Below are positions 1 through 5,813 of a stretch of DNA of 5,873 nucleotides, in pieces (position 1 is the first letter of the stretch; each line of letters begins with the position of its first letter). The DNA is from DATCVA01 sp036567205. GTDB lineage: Bacteria; Pseudomonadota; Gammaproteobacteria; Burkholderiales; Burkholderiaceae_B. The notes beneath the pieces are model-generated. The model was not told the DNA's origin, ran no database searches, and worked only from the letters and a program-made list of their open reading frames with translations. Location: contig DATCVA010000060.1 in NCBI GenBank assembly GCA_036567205.1, positions 1 through 5,873 on the forward strand, in the 5' to 3' direction. The position numbers were made by a program, and so were the translations under genes.

Positions 1-926
1 TAGCCGGCGGTGAGGAGTTTCCGGCCAAGCCATTGCAGTTTATTGTGCCGTATCCGCCTGGTGGCCCGCTAGATACCATGGCGCGTCTGCTGGCCGAAAA
101 AGTGCAGCCCGAGTTAGGGCAAATTGTGGTCGTGGAAAATCGTCCAGGCGCCGGGGGAAATATCGGAGCCGGTATCGTTGCCCGAGCCAAGCCCGACGGC
201 TACACCCTGGTTATGGGGGCGGTAGCGATTAATGCTATCAACCCCTGGTTGTATACCAATACCCCGTTCGACCCGGTTGCCGGTTTCGAGCCCGTTACGC
301 TTGTTGCAGCCGTTCCCAATGTATTGATTTTAAACAATGAATTTGCGCAGGCCAGCAGAATCGACTCTGTATCAGACCTTATCGCGTACTCCATCGAACA
401 CCCGGGAACTTTAAATTTTGCTTCGGGCGGCAACGGTAGCGCGGGACATTTAGCGGGTGAATTGCTGAATGTGCGCTCGGGCATCAATACCTTGCACATT
501 CCTTATCAAGGCGCCACACCTGCCAAGTTGGCTCTTTTGGCGGGCCAGGTTGATTTTATGTTCGACAACCTGGCTTCGGCTGCGCCGCTGATTAAAGACG
601 GAAAAGTGAAAGCTCTGGCGGTCACAACCACCGAACGCTCCTCTTTATTACCGACCTTGCCCACTATGGAACAGGCCGGTGTCAGCGAATTCGACCTGGA
701 TACATGGTTCGGCGTGCTTGTTACCGGTGGAACGCCCAAGCCTGTCGTTGATCGATTAAATCAAGCGTATGTCAAGGCGTTGCAAGATGTCGCGGTTCGC
801 GAAACGTTATTGACCATGGGATCCGACGCCAAGCCCACTTCCTCTGAAGAGTTCGCACACATTATCCACAGTGATTTGAATAAATATAAAGAAATCGTCG
901 AGGTGTCTGGTGCAAAACTGTATTGA
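1..926 (+). CDS. Bug/TctC-family periplasmic solute-binding protein (5' truncated by window edge)
   Basis: This is the mature part of a tripartite tricarboxylate transporter (TTT) type extracytoplasmic binding protein, which captures a small, usually carboxylated, substrate in the periplasm. The reading frame is open to the left edge (A-G-G-E-E-F-P-A-K-P upstream of the first possible TTG at 33), so the true start and the signal peptide lie outside the window. Family hallmarks are visible: an N-terminal PAKPLQFIVPYPPGGPLD strand-loop, then VVENRPGAGGNIGA, then AKPDGYTL, a mid-protein NFASGGNGSAGHLAGE segment, IPYQGATPAKLALLAGQVDFMFD, and a C-terminal SGAKLY end. About 307 residues are present, close to a complete mature protein. 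No TctA or TctB membrane partner lies downstream, so it is an orphan binding protein, as many Bug proteins are. The ligand cannot be read from the sequence. No clear terminator follows the TGA stop. Family assignment is firm. Confidence 0.93.
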   Translation, partial: AGGEEFPAKPLQFIVPYPPGGPLDTMARLLAEKVQPELGQIVVVENRPGAGGNIGAGIVARAKPDGYTLVMGAVAINAINPWLYTNTPFDPVAGFEPVTLVAAVPNVLILNNEFAQASRIDSVSDLIAYSIEHPGTLNFASGGNGSAGHLAGELLNVRSGINTLHIPYQGATPAKLALLAGQVDFMFDNLASAAPLIKDGKVKALAVTTTERSSLLPTLPTMEQAGVSEFDLDTWFGVLVTGGTPKPVVDRLNQAYVKALQDVAVRETLLTMGSDAKPTSSEEFAHIIHSDLNKYKEIVEVSGAKLY

Positions 927-1038
927 TTTGTTCTGTCCCTTCCATTGAATCCAAAAGTAACACTTCTTTAAACACTTGCTTGCTAGGATAGCGTCAGCAG
1001 AGAACATCCTGCGAAACGAAATACACAAGGAGAATTAA

Positions 1039-1713
1039 ATGAATGTAACGATGCACGTTAGCCGACTAGCTTCATGTCTGGCCGTAGCCGCTTTGGTTAC
1101 CGGTTGTGCCAGTATGAATGAAGGCATGGGTAATATGGGCCAAGGGGGTAAAACGGCTGTGGGCGCCGGAGCGGGTGCTGCTATTGGAGCAGGCCTTGGC
1201 GCCCTGATCGGCGATAGCAGCAAGGCCGCCGCAATTGGCGCGGGTATCGGTGCGGTCGCAGGGGGCGTCGTTGGATACAACTGGAAAGGCGTTAAAAACG
1301 ACGTCGAAAAATCCGGCGCAACCAGCCTTGGCGTCGATGTTATCGAAATGCCGGATGGCACTTTGAAAGTTAATATCCCAAGCAATGTATCGTTTGATAC
1401 CGGTCGTTATCAGTTAAAACCGGCCTTATTGCCGGTACTCGACAGCGTAGCCCGGGCCTTGACGCAACATCCCGAACTGCGGGCTAAATCAATTGGTTAC
1501 ACCGATAGTACCGGTTCGGCGGCCACTAACCAGACATTGTCGGTGAACCGTGCTGCCAGTGTTACCAATTACCTGGCGCAGCAAGGCGTACCAGCAACAA
1601 AATTGACGGCCGAAGGGCGTGGTCCAAGCAACCCTGTTGGCGATAACGCCACCGCCGAGGGACGATCCATGAATCGCCGCGTTGAATTGTTCTTGTACGC
1701 AGTTCAGCAGTAG
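1039..1713 (+). CDS. OmpA-family outer-membrane lipoprotein with glycine zipper (YiaD-like)
   Basis: This 224-residue protein probably anchors the outer membrane to peptidoglycan. A short signal peptide ends in a lipobox V-T-G-C with the lipidated cysteine at residue 23; residue +2 is Ala, not Asp, which favours sorting to the outer membrane. Residues about 38-80 form a glycine zipper (repeated GAGAG, AIGAGLGALIG, AIGAGIGAVAGG), a segment that can insert in or pack at a membrane. Residues about 97-220 are an OmpA C-terminal domain: SFDTGRYQLKP, GYTDSTGS with Asp156, NQTLSVNRA with Arg171 (Asp and Arg being the usual meso-diaminopimelate-binding pair), and NRRVE near the end. A strong ribosome binding site AAGGAG at 1027-1032 sits six bases before the ATG, which fixes the start. 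The gene appears monocistronic: 112 bases separate it from the upstream binding protein and a strong terminator follows. I could not resolve a convincing promoter in 927-1038. Its exact cellular role is not known from the sequence. Confidence 0.93.
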   Translation: MNVTMHVSRLASCLAVAALVTGCASMNEGMGNMGQGGKTAVGAGAGAAIGAGLGALIGDSSKAAAIGAGIGAVAGGVVGYNWKGVKNDVEKSGATSLGVDVIEMPDGTLKVNIPSNVSFDTGRYQLKPALLPVLDSVARALTQHPELRAKSIGYTDSTGSAATNQTLSVNRAASVTNYLAQQGVPATKLTAEGRGPSNPVGDNATAEGRSMNRRVELFLYAVQQ

Positions 1714-1735
1714 TTCATAACGAACTGGCATTGAA

Positions 1736-1771
1736 GGGCAGCAGTCATTTTTATGACTGCTGCCCGTTTTT
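1736..1771 (+). terminator. Strong rho-independent terminator after the OmpA-like lipoprotein
   Basis: A perfect 13-bp stem (GGGCAGCAGTCAT at 1736-1748 paired with ATGACTGCTGCCC at 1753-1765) closes a TTTT loop and is followed by G and then five T (1767-1771). It lies 22 bases after the lipoprotein stop codon. There is no A-run on the left side, so it should act mainly on the plus strand. It isolates the left genes from the regulator region. Confidence 0.95.
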
Positions 1772-1823
1772 ATTTCAAGACGCCGTTATTCCATTTTTTG
1801 TATAGTTGCCCTGCGTTCTAAAT

Positions 1824-1842
1824 CAACCCTCAACCCTCAACC
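1824..1842. repeat. Short tandem repeat CAACCCT (about 2.7 copies)
   Basis: Two exact CAACCCT units (1824-1830, 1831-1837) are followed by a partial CAACC. The repeat lies in the 205-base gap 1772-1976 between the lipoprotein terminator and the end of the XRE gene. I see no gene, RNA gene or clear terminator for the XRE gene in that gap. The repeat may be chance or a small slippage product. Confidence 0.5.
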
Positions 1843-1976
1843 GTGGGCTGTGTTGGCCTCAGCAGCCGTACAGAATTAATATCTGCGCCTTGCCTTCAAG
1901 CTCGTGCCCGATCTGGAAATGTAATTAGAGTGTTGAGCAGAACCTTTTCTGAAGCATAAGAATCAGGCGGGTCCGG

Positions 1977-2375
1977 CTAATTTGAATCTTGCTTTTTCAG
2001 CGATGCGATCAATGCAATAACGGTGCGCTCTACCGTAGTTCGTTGATGGCGGCCAAGCGCCCAGTATTCGTCAGGCGAAATGTCCTGAAAAGGCCAAACT
2101 GACAGATTTGGCGTCGGTCGGGGGTCGGTCAGTTCGTAGCTGGTCAGCGGCGCCGTCGAGTGCTCAAGTTCCATTGGGCCAATCCCTTCGCCGAGCCATA
2201 GTGCATTAACCTTCAACACATTCGCAATTTTAAAAATATTCTTGGCTTGTCGGCGGATGCCAAGTTCGTAATTGGCAATCGCGCCCTGAGAAACGTCCGA
2301 AGCCTTGGCAAGGTCGGCTTGAGACAGTCCGCGCAAGCGGCGTGTTTGGCGTAGGCGTTCGGCAAATGAGTTCAC
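1977..2375 (-). CDS. XRE/Cro-type helix-turn-helix transcriptional regulator
   Basis: This 132-residue DNA-binding protein has an N-terminal HTH_3 (lambda Cro/CI-like) domain at residues about 5-62: FAERLRQTRRLRGLSQ opens it, the helix-turn-helix core is LSQADLAKASDVSQGAIANYE (residues 17-37), and ALWLGEGIGPM closes it. The C-terminal half (residues about 66-132) has no S24 peptidase sequence, so it is not a LexA/CI-type self-cleaving repressor; it includes WPFQDISPDEYWAL and a helical end that may serve for dimerisation. The start is GTG at 2375-2373; the only in-frame codons upstream run to a TAA at 2396-2394 and contain no ATG, GTG or TTG. No Shine-Dalgarno sequence is visible before it. 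The start codon lies inside a palindromic TCACATTTGTGA, and a larger palindrome lies 45 bases upstream, so autorepression is likely. It is divergent from the winged-helix gene, and the two probably share control. The binding sites and targets are inferred, not shown. Confidence 0.88.
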   Translation of the reverse strand: MNSFAERLRQTRRLRGLSQADLAKASDVSQGAIANYELGIRRQAKNIFKIANVLKVNALWLGEGIGPMELEHSTAPLTSYELTDPRPTPNLSVWPFQDISPDEYWALGRHQRTTVERTVIALIASLKKQDSN

Positions 2376-2383
2376 ATTTGTGA
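2372..2383. promoter_or_regulatory. Palindromic operator candidate over the XRE start codon
   Basis: TCACATTTGTGA is an inverted repeat (TCACA, TT, TGTGA) covering the GTG start of the XRE gene at 2373-2375. The same core, with one central base changed, recurs in the larger palindrome at 2423-2434, 51 bases away centre to centre. A dyad repeated next to an HTH regulator gene is the usual arrangement of an autoregulatory operator; the protein bound is inferred. Confidence 0.55.
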
Positions 2384-2405
2384 TTGAATGATTTTATTCA
2401 ATCAC
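2380..2405. repeat. 10+10-bp perfect inverted repeat in the XRE leader
   Basis: GTGATTGAAT (2380-2389) and ATTCAATCAC (2396-2405) are exact reverse complements separated by six bases. The ends reuse the GTGATT/AATCAC half-site of the neighbouring palindromes. In XRE messenger RNA it would form a 10-bp hairpin ending four bases before the GTG start, where a ribosome binding site should be. It could therefore be a third, wider-spaced operator, a translational control hairpin, or both. Confidence 0.6.
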
Positions 2406-2418
2406 GTTGGTATTATTG

Positions 2419-2438
2419 ATAATCACATATGTGATTAT
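2419..2438. promoter_or_regulatory. 20-bp perfect palindrome, principal operator candidate between the two regulators
   Basis: ATAATCACATATGTGATTAT is fully self-complementary over 20 bases. It lies between the divergent XRE and winged-helix genes, and contains the TCACAWWTGTGA core that is repeated at the XRE start. Its half-sites point outward (TCACA then TGTGA), the reverse of a CRP site, so it is not a CRP box. It overlaps the proposed minus-strand promoter of the XRE gene, which suits repression by steric block. Confidence 0.65.
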
Positions 2439-2448
2439 TTGGTGTAAA
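2419..2448 (-). promoter_or_regulatory. Possible sigma-70 promoter for the XRE gene
   Basis: On the minus strand TTTACA (2448-2443, five of six matches to the -35 consensus) is followed after 18 bases by GATTAT (2424-2419, four of six matches to the -10). Transcription would begin near 2412, giving a leader of about 35 bases. The 20-bp palindrome covers the spacer and -10. On the plus strand a weaker pair, TTGGTA at 2407-2412 and TGTGAT at 2430-2435 with a 17-base spacer, could serve the winged-helix gene; I list it only as a possibility. Confidence 0.35.
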
Positions 2449-2609
2449 TTTATGTAATTCCATTTCAAATCAAACGTGGCCTTTGTCGGTTTCGCTTGCC
2501 GTACTCATGTACTGTCTGCATTTCGCCTTTGTGTTCGCGCTTGATTTGGAAATTGAATAAATATTACATTTTTGTGTTTGTGCACCTACAGCAAAGGCAG
2601 AATCGAGCC

Positions 2610-3365
2610 ATGACGACCAACTCCGCTATTTTGTTCTTTGCTCCTTTGAGCAAGCGGAATTGTGCTCTACAGCATGGAGCATTCGCCGCGCACCTGGAAG
2701 CGCACGGCTTTCAGGTGACCAGGTGCAAAGAGCTGTCAGCAATGTATCAGGTCTTGCGCACACATACTACAGCTGGAAGCCTTGCCATACTGGACGGGTC
2801 GCAAAGCGACAATTGCGCAGCCGCGTCGGGTCTGCGCGCTCTGTATCCTCAGTTGGGCATTGTTGTTCTTGCGACGTCGAATGATGAAGCCGAGGTGATA
2901 CAGGCATTGCAAAGCGGAGCCGATACCTGGTTTTCCCTGCGTGCGTCATTTCAGTTACGCATGGCAATGTTGTTTGCCTTACTGCGGGGCAAACAAACAT
3001 GCAATAAAAATGGACTATCAATTGCCGTAGCCGATGGTGCGGGTAAGTGGACATTGCGCGAGAAAGGCTGGGTGCTGGCGAATCCGCAGCAGGTGCCGGT
3101 CACTCTGACTACCAGCGAGCGCGCGTTCCTGCTTGTGCTGTGTCAGGCGCCAGAACGGCACGCGGCGCGGATTCAGTTGCTTTTCGCAATTGACGGCTGT
3201 TATACCACGGGCAGCCAGGCTGCAAATTCACGTCGCCTGGGGGTTATTGTCAGCCGCATGCGGCGCAAGTTTCAGGACCGTGGTCTTGCCTTACCGTTAC
3301 AGGCGGTGCATGGCGCGGGCTATATGTTTACGGCTGAACTTGAGTTGAGCGATTTGGCCGAATAA
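2610..3365 (+). CDS. OmpR-like winged-helix regulator with a degenerate receiver domain
   Basis: This 251-residue protein (from ATG 2610) looks like an orphan response regulator. Residues about 1-127 resemble a receiver fold: ILFFAP (first strand), LAILDGS with Asp62 where the phosphoacceptor would be, GIVVLATS (fourth strand), and SGADTWFSL. The paired acidic residues normally after the first strand are absent and the usual Lys of the fifth strand is Leu110, so normal phosphorylation is doubtful. Residues about 147-241 match the OmpR/PhoB C-terminal domain: WTLREKGWVLANP, VTLTTSERAFLLVL, recognition helix SRRLGVIVSRMRRKF and the wing VHGAGYMF. No histidine kinase is nearby. The frame is open back to a TTG at 2496, but those 38 codons (with a YYIFVFVH stretch) do not resemble the family, so ATG 2610 is preferred; its ribosome binding site is weak (AAAGG at 2593-2597, 12 bases away). 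It is divergent from the XRE gene, and its 3' end overlaps proB tail to tail. Targets are unknown. Confidence 0.8.
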   Translation: MTTNSAILFFAPLSKRNCALQHGAFAAHLEAHGFQVTRCKELSAMYQVLRTHTTAGSLAILDGSQSDNCAAASGLRALYPQLGIVVLATSNDEAEVIQALQSGADTWFSLRASFQLRMAMLFALLRGKQTCNKNGLSIAVADGAGKWTLREKGWVLANPQQVPVTLTTSERAFLLVLCQAPERHAARIQLLFAIDGCYTTGSQAANSRRLGVIVSRMRRKFQDRGLALPLQAVHGAGYMFTAELELSDLAE

Positions 3366-4494
3366 ATACCATATTGTCGCGATGCATTAGTTCCTGATCC
3401 GACATGCTCCCCAGGATTTCCGCGATACGGTTACTGGATTGACGCATAATCCGCCGAGTGTCATTGGCCGAATAGTTGATAAGGCCACGGCCGCATTCAA
3501 CGCCATGCTGGTCGACACAGGCGACGACGTCGCCACGTTCGAATTCGCCTTCAACTGCTATTACGCCGATCGACAGAAGGCTTTTGTGGCCCTGGGTCAG
3601 AGCACGGACGGCACCCTCGTCCAGGGTGACGCGTCCGCGCAGACGTAAATGGTTGGCAAGCCAGCGTTTGCGTGCCGACCTTACAGGCAAGAGGGCGCGC
3701 AGTTCGCTGCCGATTCGCTCGCCTTTGGCTAGCCGAACCAGCACGTTGGGCTCCCGTCCCGAGGCAATGACGGTGTGGCCGCCGCTATTGGCTGCGCGTT
3801 TCGCCGCCAGGACTTTGGTCAACATGCCACCGGTGCCTATGCCGCTGCCTGCGCCGCCCGCCATGGCTTCCAGCGCAGGGTCGCCGGCCTGGCCAACGGC
3901 AATGAACTCGGCGTCCGGATTCTTACGTGGATCGGCACTGTACAGACCGGATTGATCGGTCAGAATAATAAGCGCGTCGGCCTCGATCAAATTGGTGACC
4001 AGCGCACCCAGGGTATCGTTATCGCCCAGCCGAATTTCGTCGGTGACTACGGTATCGTTTTCGTTAACGATAGGAACGACGCCAAGGTTTAACAGGGTAT
4101 AGATTGTGCTGCGGGCATTCAGGTAGCGGCGGCGATCGGCAAGGTCTTCGTGCGTAAGCAAAATCTGGGCGGTGCGTATGCCGTGCTTGGCAAAGGCCAC
4201 TTCGTAAGCCTGAATCAGGCCCATTTGACCGACTGCGGCGGCTGCCTGCAGCTCGTGCATGGTGTGCGGCCGTTTAGCCCAGCCCAGGCGCGCCATTCCT
4301 TCCGCAATGGCGCCGCTGGACACAAGAACCATTTGTTTTTTCTGGGCGTGCAGGCTGGCAATTTGCGCGGCCCATTCGGCAACAGCCGCCAGATCTATGC
4401 CCCGTCCCTCGTTGGTGACAAGGGATGAACCAACTTTGACGACCAGGCGTTGCGTTTCAGAAATAACAGACGTAGCAGTGTTGTCGAAGGACAT
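3328..4494 (-). CDS. proB: Glutamate 5-kinase (gamma-glutamyl kinase), full length with PUA domain
   Basis: ProB phosphorylates L-glutamate with ATP to gamma-glutamyl phosphate, the committed and proline-inhibited first step of proline synthesis in the cytoplasm. Residues about 15-260 are the amino-acid kinase domain: LVVKVGSSLVTNEGRGID (Lys20), VSSGAIAEGM, LLTHEDLADRRRYLNAR, PIVNENDTV, RLGDNDTLGALV, LTDQSGLYSADPR and GIGTGGMLTK (Lys227). Residues about 282-365 are the C-terminal PUA domain (LRGRVTLDEGA, GEFERGDVV, CGRGLINYSANDTRRI). The normal family end HRDNMV falls at residue 376; the remaining 12 residues are encoded opposite the last codons of the winged-helix gene. The ATG at 4494 lacks an obvious ribosome binding site but is the only start that keeps the kinase N-terminus. 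It follows obgE by 73 bases on the same strand, so it is probably cotranscribed with it. No proA is visible in the window. Confidence 0.97.
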   Translation of the reverse strand: MSFDNTATSVISETQRLVVKVGSSLVTNEGRGIDLAAVAEWAAQIASLHAQKKQMVLVSSGAIAEGMARLGWAKRPHTMHELQAAAAVGQMGLIQAYEVAFAKHGIRTAQILLTHEDLADRRRYLNARSTIYTLLNLGVVPIVNENDTVVTDEIRLGDNDTLGALVTNLIEADALIILTDQSGLYSADPRKNPDAEFIAVGQAGDPALEAMAGGAGSGIGTGGMLTKVLAAKRAANSGGHTVIASGREPNVLVRLAKGERIGSELRALLPVRSARKRWLANHLRLRGRVTLDEGAVRALTQGHKSLLSIGVIAVEGEFERGDVVACVDQHGVECGRGLINYSANDTRRIMRQSSNRIAEILGSMSDQELMHRDNMVFIRPNRSTQVQP

Positions 4495-4532
4495 GAAGCA
4501 GAAGATCCGCAGAAAACGTGGTTGATCTTATT

Positions 4533-4554
4533 GACCGGTTTGATTTAACCGGCC
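4533..4554 (-). other. Small hairpin between obgE and proB
   Basis: On the minus strand GGCCGGTT and AACCGGTC pair (seven Watson-Crick pairs and one G-U) around the six-base loop AAATCA, just after the obgE stop codon. It is not followed by a T-run, so it is unlikely to terminate efficiently. It may be a messenger RNA processing or stability element, or may slightly reduce read-through into proB. Confidence 0.35.
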
Positions 4555-4567
4555 GCAATTTTTACCG

Positions 4568-5671
4568 TTAGCTATGGCCGCGTGTGTCGTCAAAACGAGG
4601 GTCTTCGGTCACGTAAGTGCCGTCAGCCCGATCCAGAGCTGAATGTTCTTTGGTGCGCTCTGCATCCAGCCAGTCTTGCAGCGCCCATATCAGTTCTTGA
4701 GTTCCCTCGCCGTTTAGTGCAGAGATGCTAAAGACAGGCCCCGTCCACTCCAGCGCTTCACAAAAGCGCTGTTTCACATCGTCCGGCTCGCTAACCATAT
4801 CGAGTTTATTAAGCACTAGCCAGCGTGGTTTTTCGTAAAGCGCGGTGTCGTATAGCCGCAGCTCTTCGACGATCGCGCGCGCATCGGTAACCGATTGTTC
4901 GACCGGGTCGATATCGGGATCTGGCGATGACACATCGACCAGGTGCAATAGCACACGAGTGCGCGACAGGTGGCGTAAAAACAGGTGCCCCAATCCAGCT
5001 CCTTCGGATGCGCCTTCGATAAGGCCTGGAATGTCAGCCACCACGAAGCTGCGCGATTCGGATGTGCGTACAACGCCCAGATTGGGGTGCAGGGTGGTAA
5101 AGGGGTAATCGGCAATCTTGGGCCGCGCGTTGGAGATCTTGCTGATAAGCGTCGATTTGCCGGCGTTGGGCAAACCGAGCAGGCCTACATCGGCCAGCAC
5201 TTTGAGCTCGAGGCGCAGCTTGCGTTGTTCGCCTTCTTTGCCGGGGGACGACTGGCGCGGAGCCCGATTGGTACTGGATTTGAAGTGAATGTTGCCCCAG
5301 CCGCCTTCCCCGCCCGCGGCTAACGTAACCTTTTCCTGATGACGGTCCAGATCGAACAGTTGTTCGCCGGTTTCGGCGTCAAATATGGTCGTGCCCACGG
5401 GTACTCGTAACACGATGTCGGGAGCGGAAGCGCCGTACTGATCGGAGCCCCGCCCGTTTTCGCCGTTCTTGCCGCGATGCAGGCGCGCATAGCGAAAGTC
5501 GATGAGGGTGTTGATGTTGCGATCAGCAACGGCATAAATGCTGCCGCCGCGGCCGCCGTCGCCGCCATCGGGCCCGCCCCTGGGGATGAATTTTTCGCGG
5601 CGAAAACTTGCGGCGCCATTGCCACCGTTGCCGGCAATAACTTCGATGGTTGCTTCGTCTACGAATTTCAT
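4568..5671 (-). CDS. obgE: Obg/CgtA GTPase, ribosome-associated
   Basis: This essential GTPase binds the 50S subunit, takes part in its late assembly, and links growth to nucleotide levels. Residues 1-158 are the glycine-rich Obg domain (GNGGNGAASFRREKFIPRGG, then GGDGGRGGSIY and GGEGGWGNIHFKSSTNRAP). Residues about 159-335 are the G domain: G1 GLPNAGKST (166-174), the Phe-Thr-Thr of G2 (191-193), G3 DIPG (213-216) followed by LIEGASEGAGLG, G4 NKLD (288-291) and G5 SAL (317-319). A short acidic tail follows, ending DDTRGHS. The 367-residue length is normal for Obg in betaproteobacteria. The ATG at 5671 begins the conserved MKFVDEA start and has a modest AGAAG ribosome binding site. It lies 142 bases after the end of rpmA, beyond a terminator, so it depends on read-through or its own promoter, which I could not pin down in 5672-5760. 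proB follows in the same direction. Confidence 0.98.
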   Translation of the reverse strand: MKFVDEATIEVIAGNGGNGAASFRREKFIPRGGPDGGDGGRGGSIYAVADRNINTLIDFRYARLHRGKNGENGRGSDQYGASAPDIVLRVPVGTTIFDAETGEQLFDLDRHQEKVTLAAGGEGGWGNIHFKSSTNRAPRQSSPGKEGEQRKLRLELKVLADVGLLGLPNAGKSTLISKISNARPKIADYPFTTLHPNLGVVRTSESRSFVVADIPGLIEGASEGAGLGHLFLRHLSRTRVLLHLVDVSSPDPDIDPVEQSVTDARAIVEELRLYDTALYEKPRWLVLNKLDMVSEPDDVKQRFCEALEWTGPVFSISALNGEGTQELIWALQDWLDAERTKEHSALDRADGTYVTEDPRFDDTRGHS

Positions 5672-5763
5672 GGTTTCTTCTGACTAAATAGGGTGGTGAT
5701 GAGGCGCTGCCAGGCGCATGGCGCTGATCGATAACGAGCGCAATTACTGAACTATTCTAAAAC

Positions 5764-5794
5764 AAAAAAGCCCTACCAATCAGGTAGGGCTTTT
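5764..5794 (-). terminator. Rho-independent terminator between rpmA and obgE
   Basis: A 12-bp perfect stem (AAAAGCCCTACC at 5766-5777 with GGTAGGGCTTTT at 5783-5794) encloses a five-base loop. Read on the minus strand, it is followed by a T-run (six T, then GTTTT). It starts 19 bases after the rpmA stop. The plus-strand side also ends in four T, so it could act in both directions, but only the minus strand has a gene feeding into it. Confidence 0.9.
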
Positions 5795-5813
5795 GCCGGC
5801 CAATGGGCTGAAA

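Noticed and set aside
1035..1385. Proline/alanine-rich minus-strand open frame opposite the lipoprotein gene
   Set aside because: It is the antisense of the glycine/alanine zipper codons, which explains its composition.
1713..1727. Small inverted repeat AGTTC-ATAAC-GAACT near the lipoprotein stop codon
   Set aside because: Only five base pairs and directly followed by a much stronger terminator; no sign of an independent role.
1859..1927. Short minus-strand open stretch LHFQIGHELEGKAQILILYGC ending in TGA, looking protein-like
   Set aside because: It is only about 21 codons, has a TAA just upstream and no start codon. It could be a gene remnant, but nothing identifies it. The quoted stretch is split here as LHFQIGHELEG and KAQILILYGC.
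2423..2434. TCACA/TGTGA resembling a CRP (cAMP receptor protein) or FNR site
   Set aside because: CRP sites read TGTGA then six bases then TCACA. Here the half-sites are in the opposite order with a two-base centre, and no correctly spaced TGTGA-N6-TCACA occurs in the region.
1977..2438. XRE gene as an antitoxin of a toxin-antitoxin pair or a prophage repressor
   Set aside because: No small toxin gene adjoins it on the same strand, the C-terminal half has no peptidase, and no phage genes are present in the window. The possibility stays open only as remote homology.
2496..2609. 38-codon N-terminal extension of the winged-helix gene from TTG 2496
   Set aside because: The stretch is AT-rich, has no ribosome binding site before the TTG, and does not resemble a receiver or signal peptide. 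The first receiver-like strand begins right after ATG 2610.
3439..5683. Several plus-strand open frames opposite proB and obgE
   Set aside because: They are low-complexity shadows of two well-conserved minus-strand genes, with no domain features and no ribosome binding sites of note.
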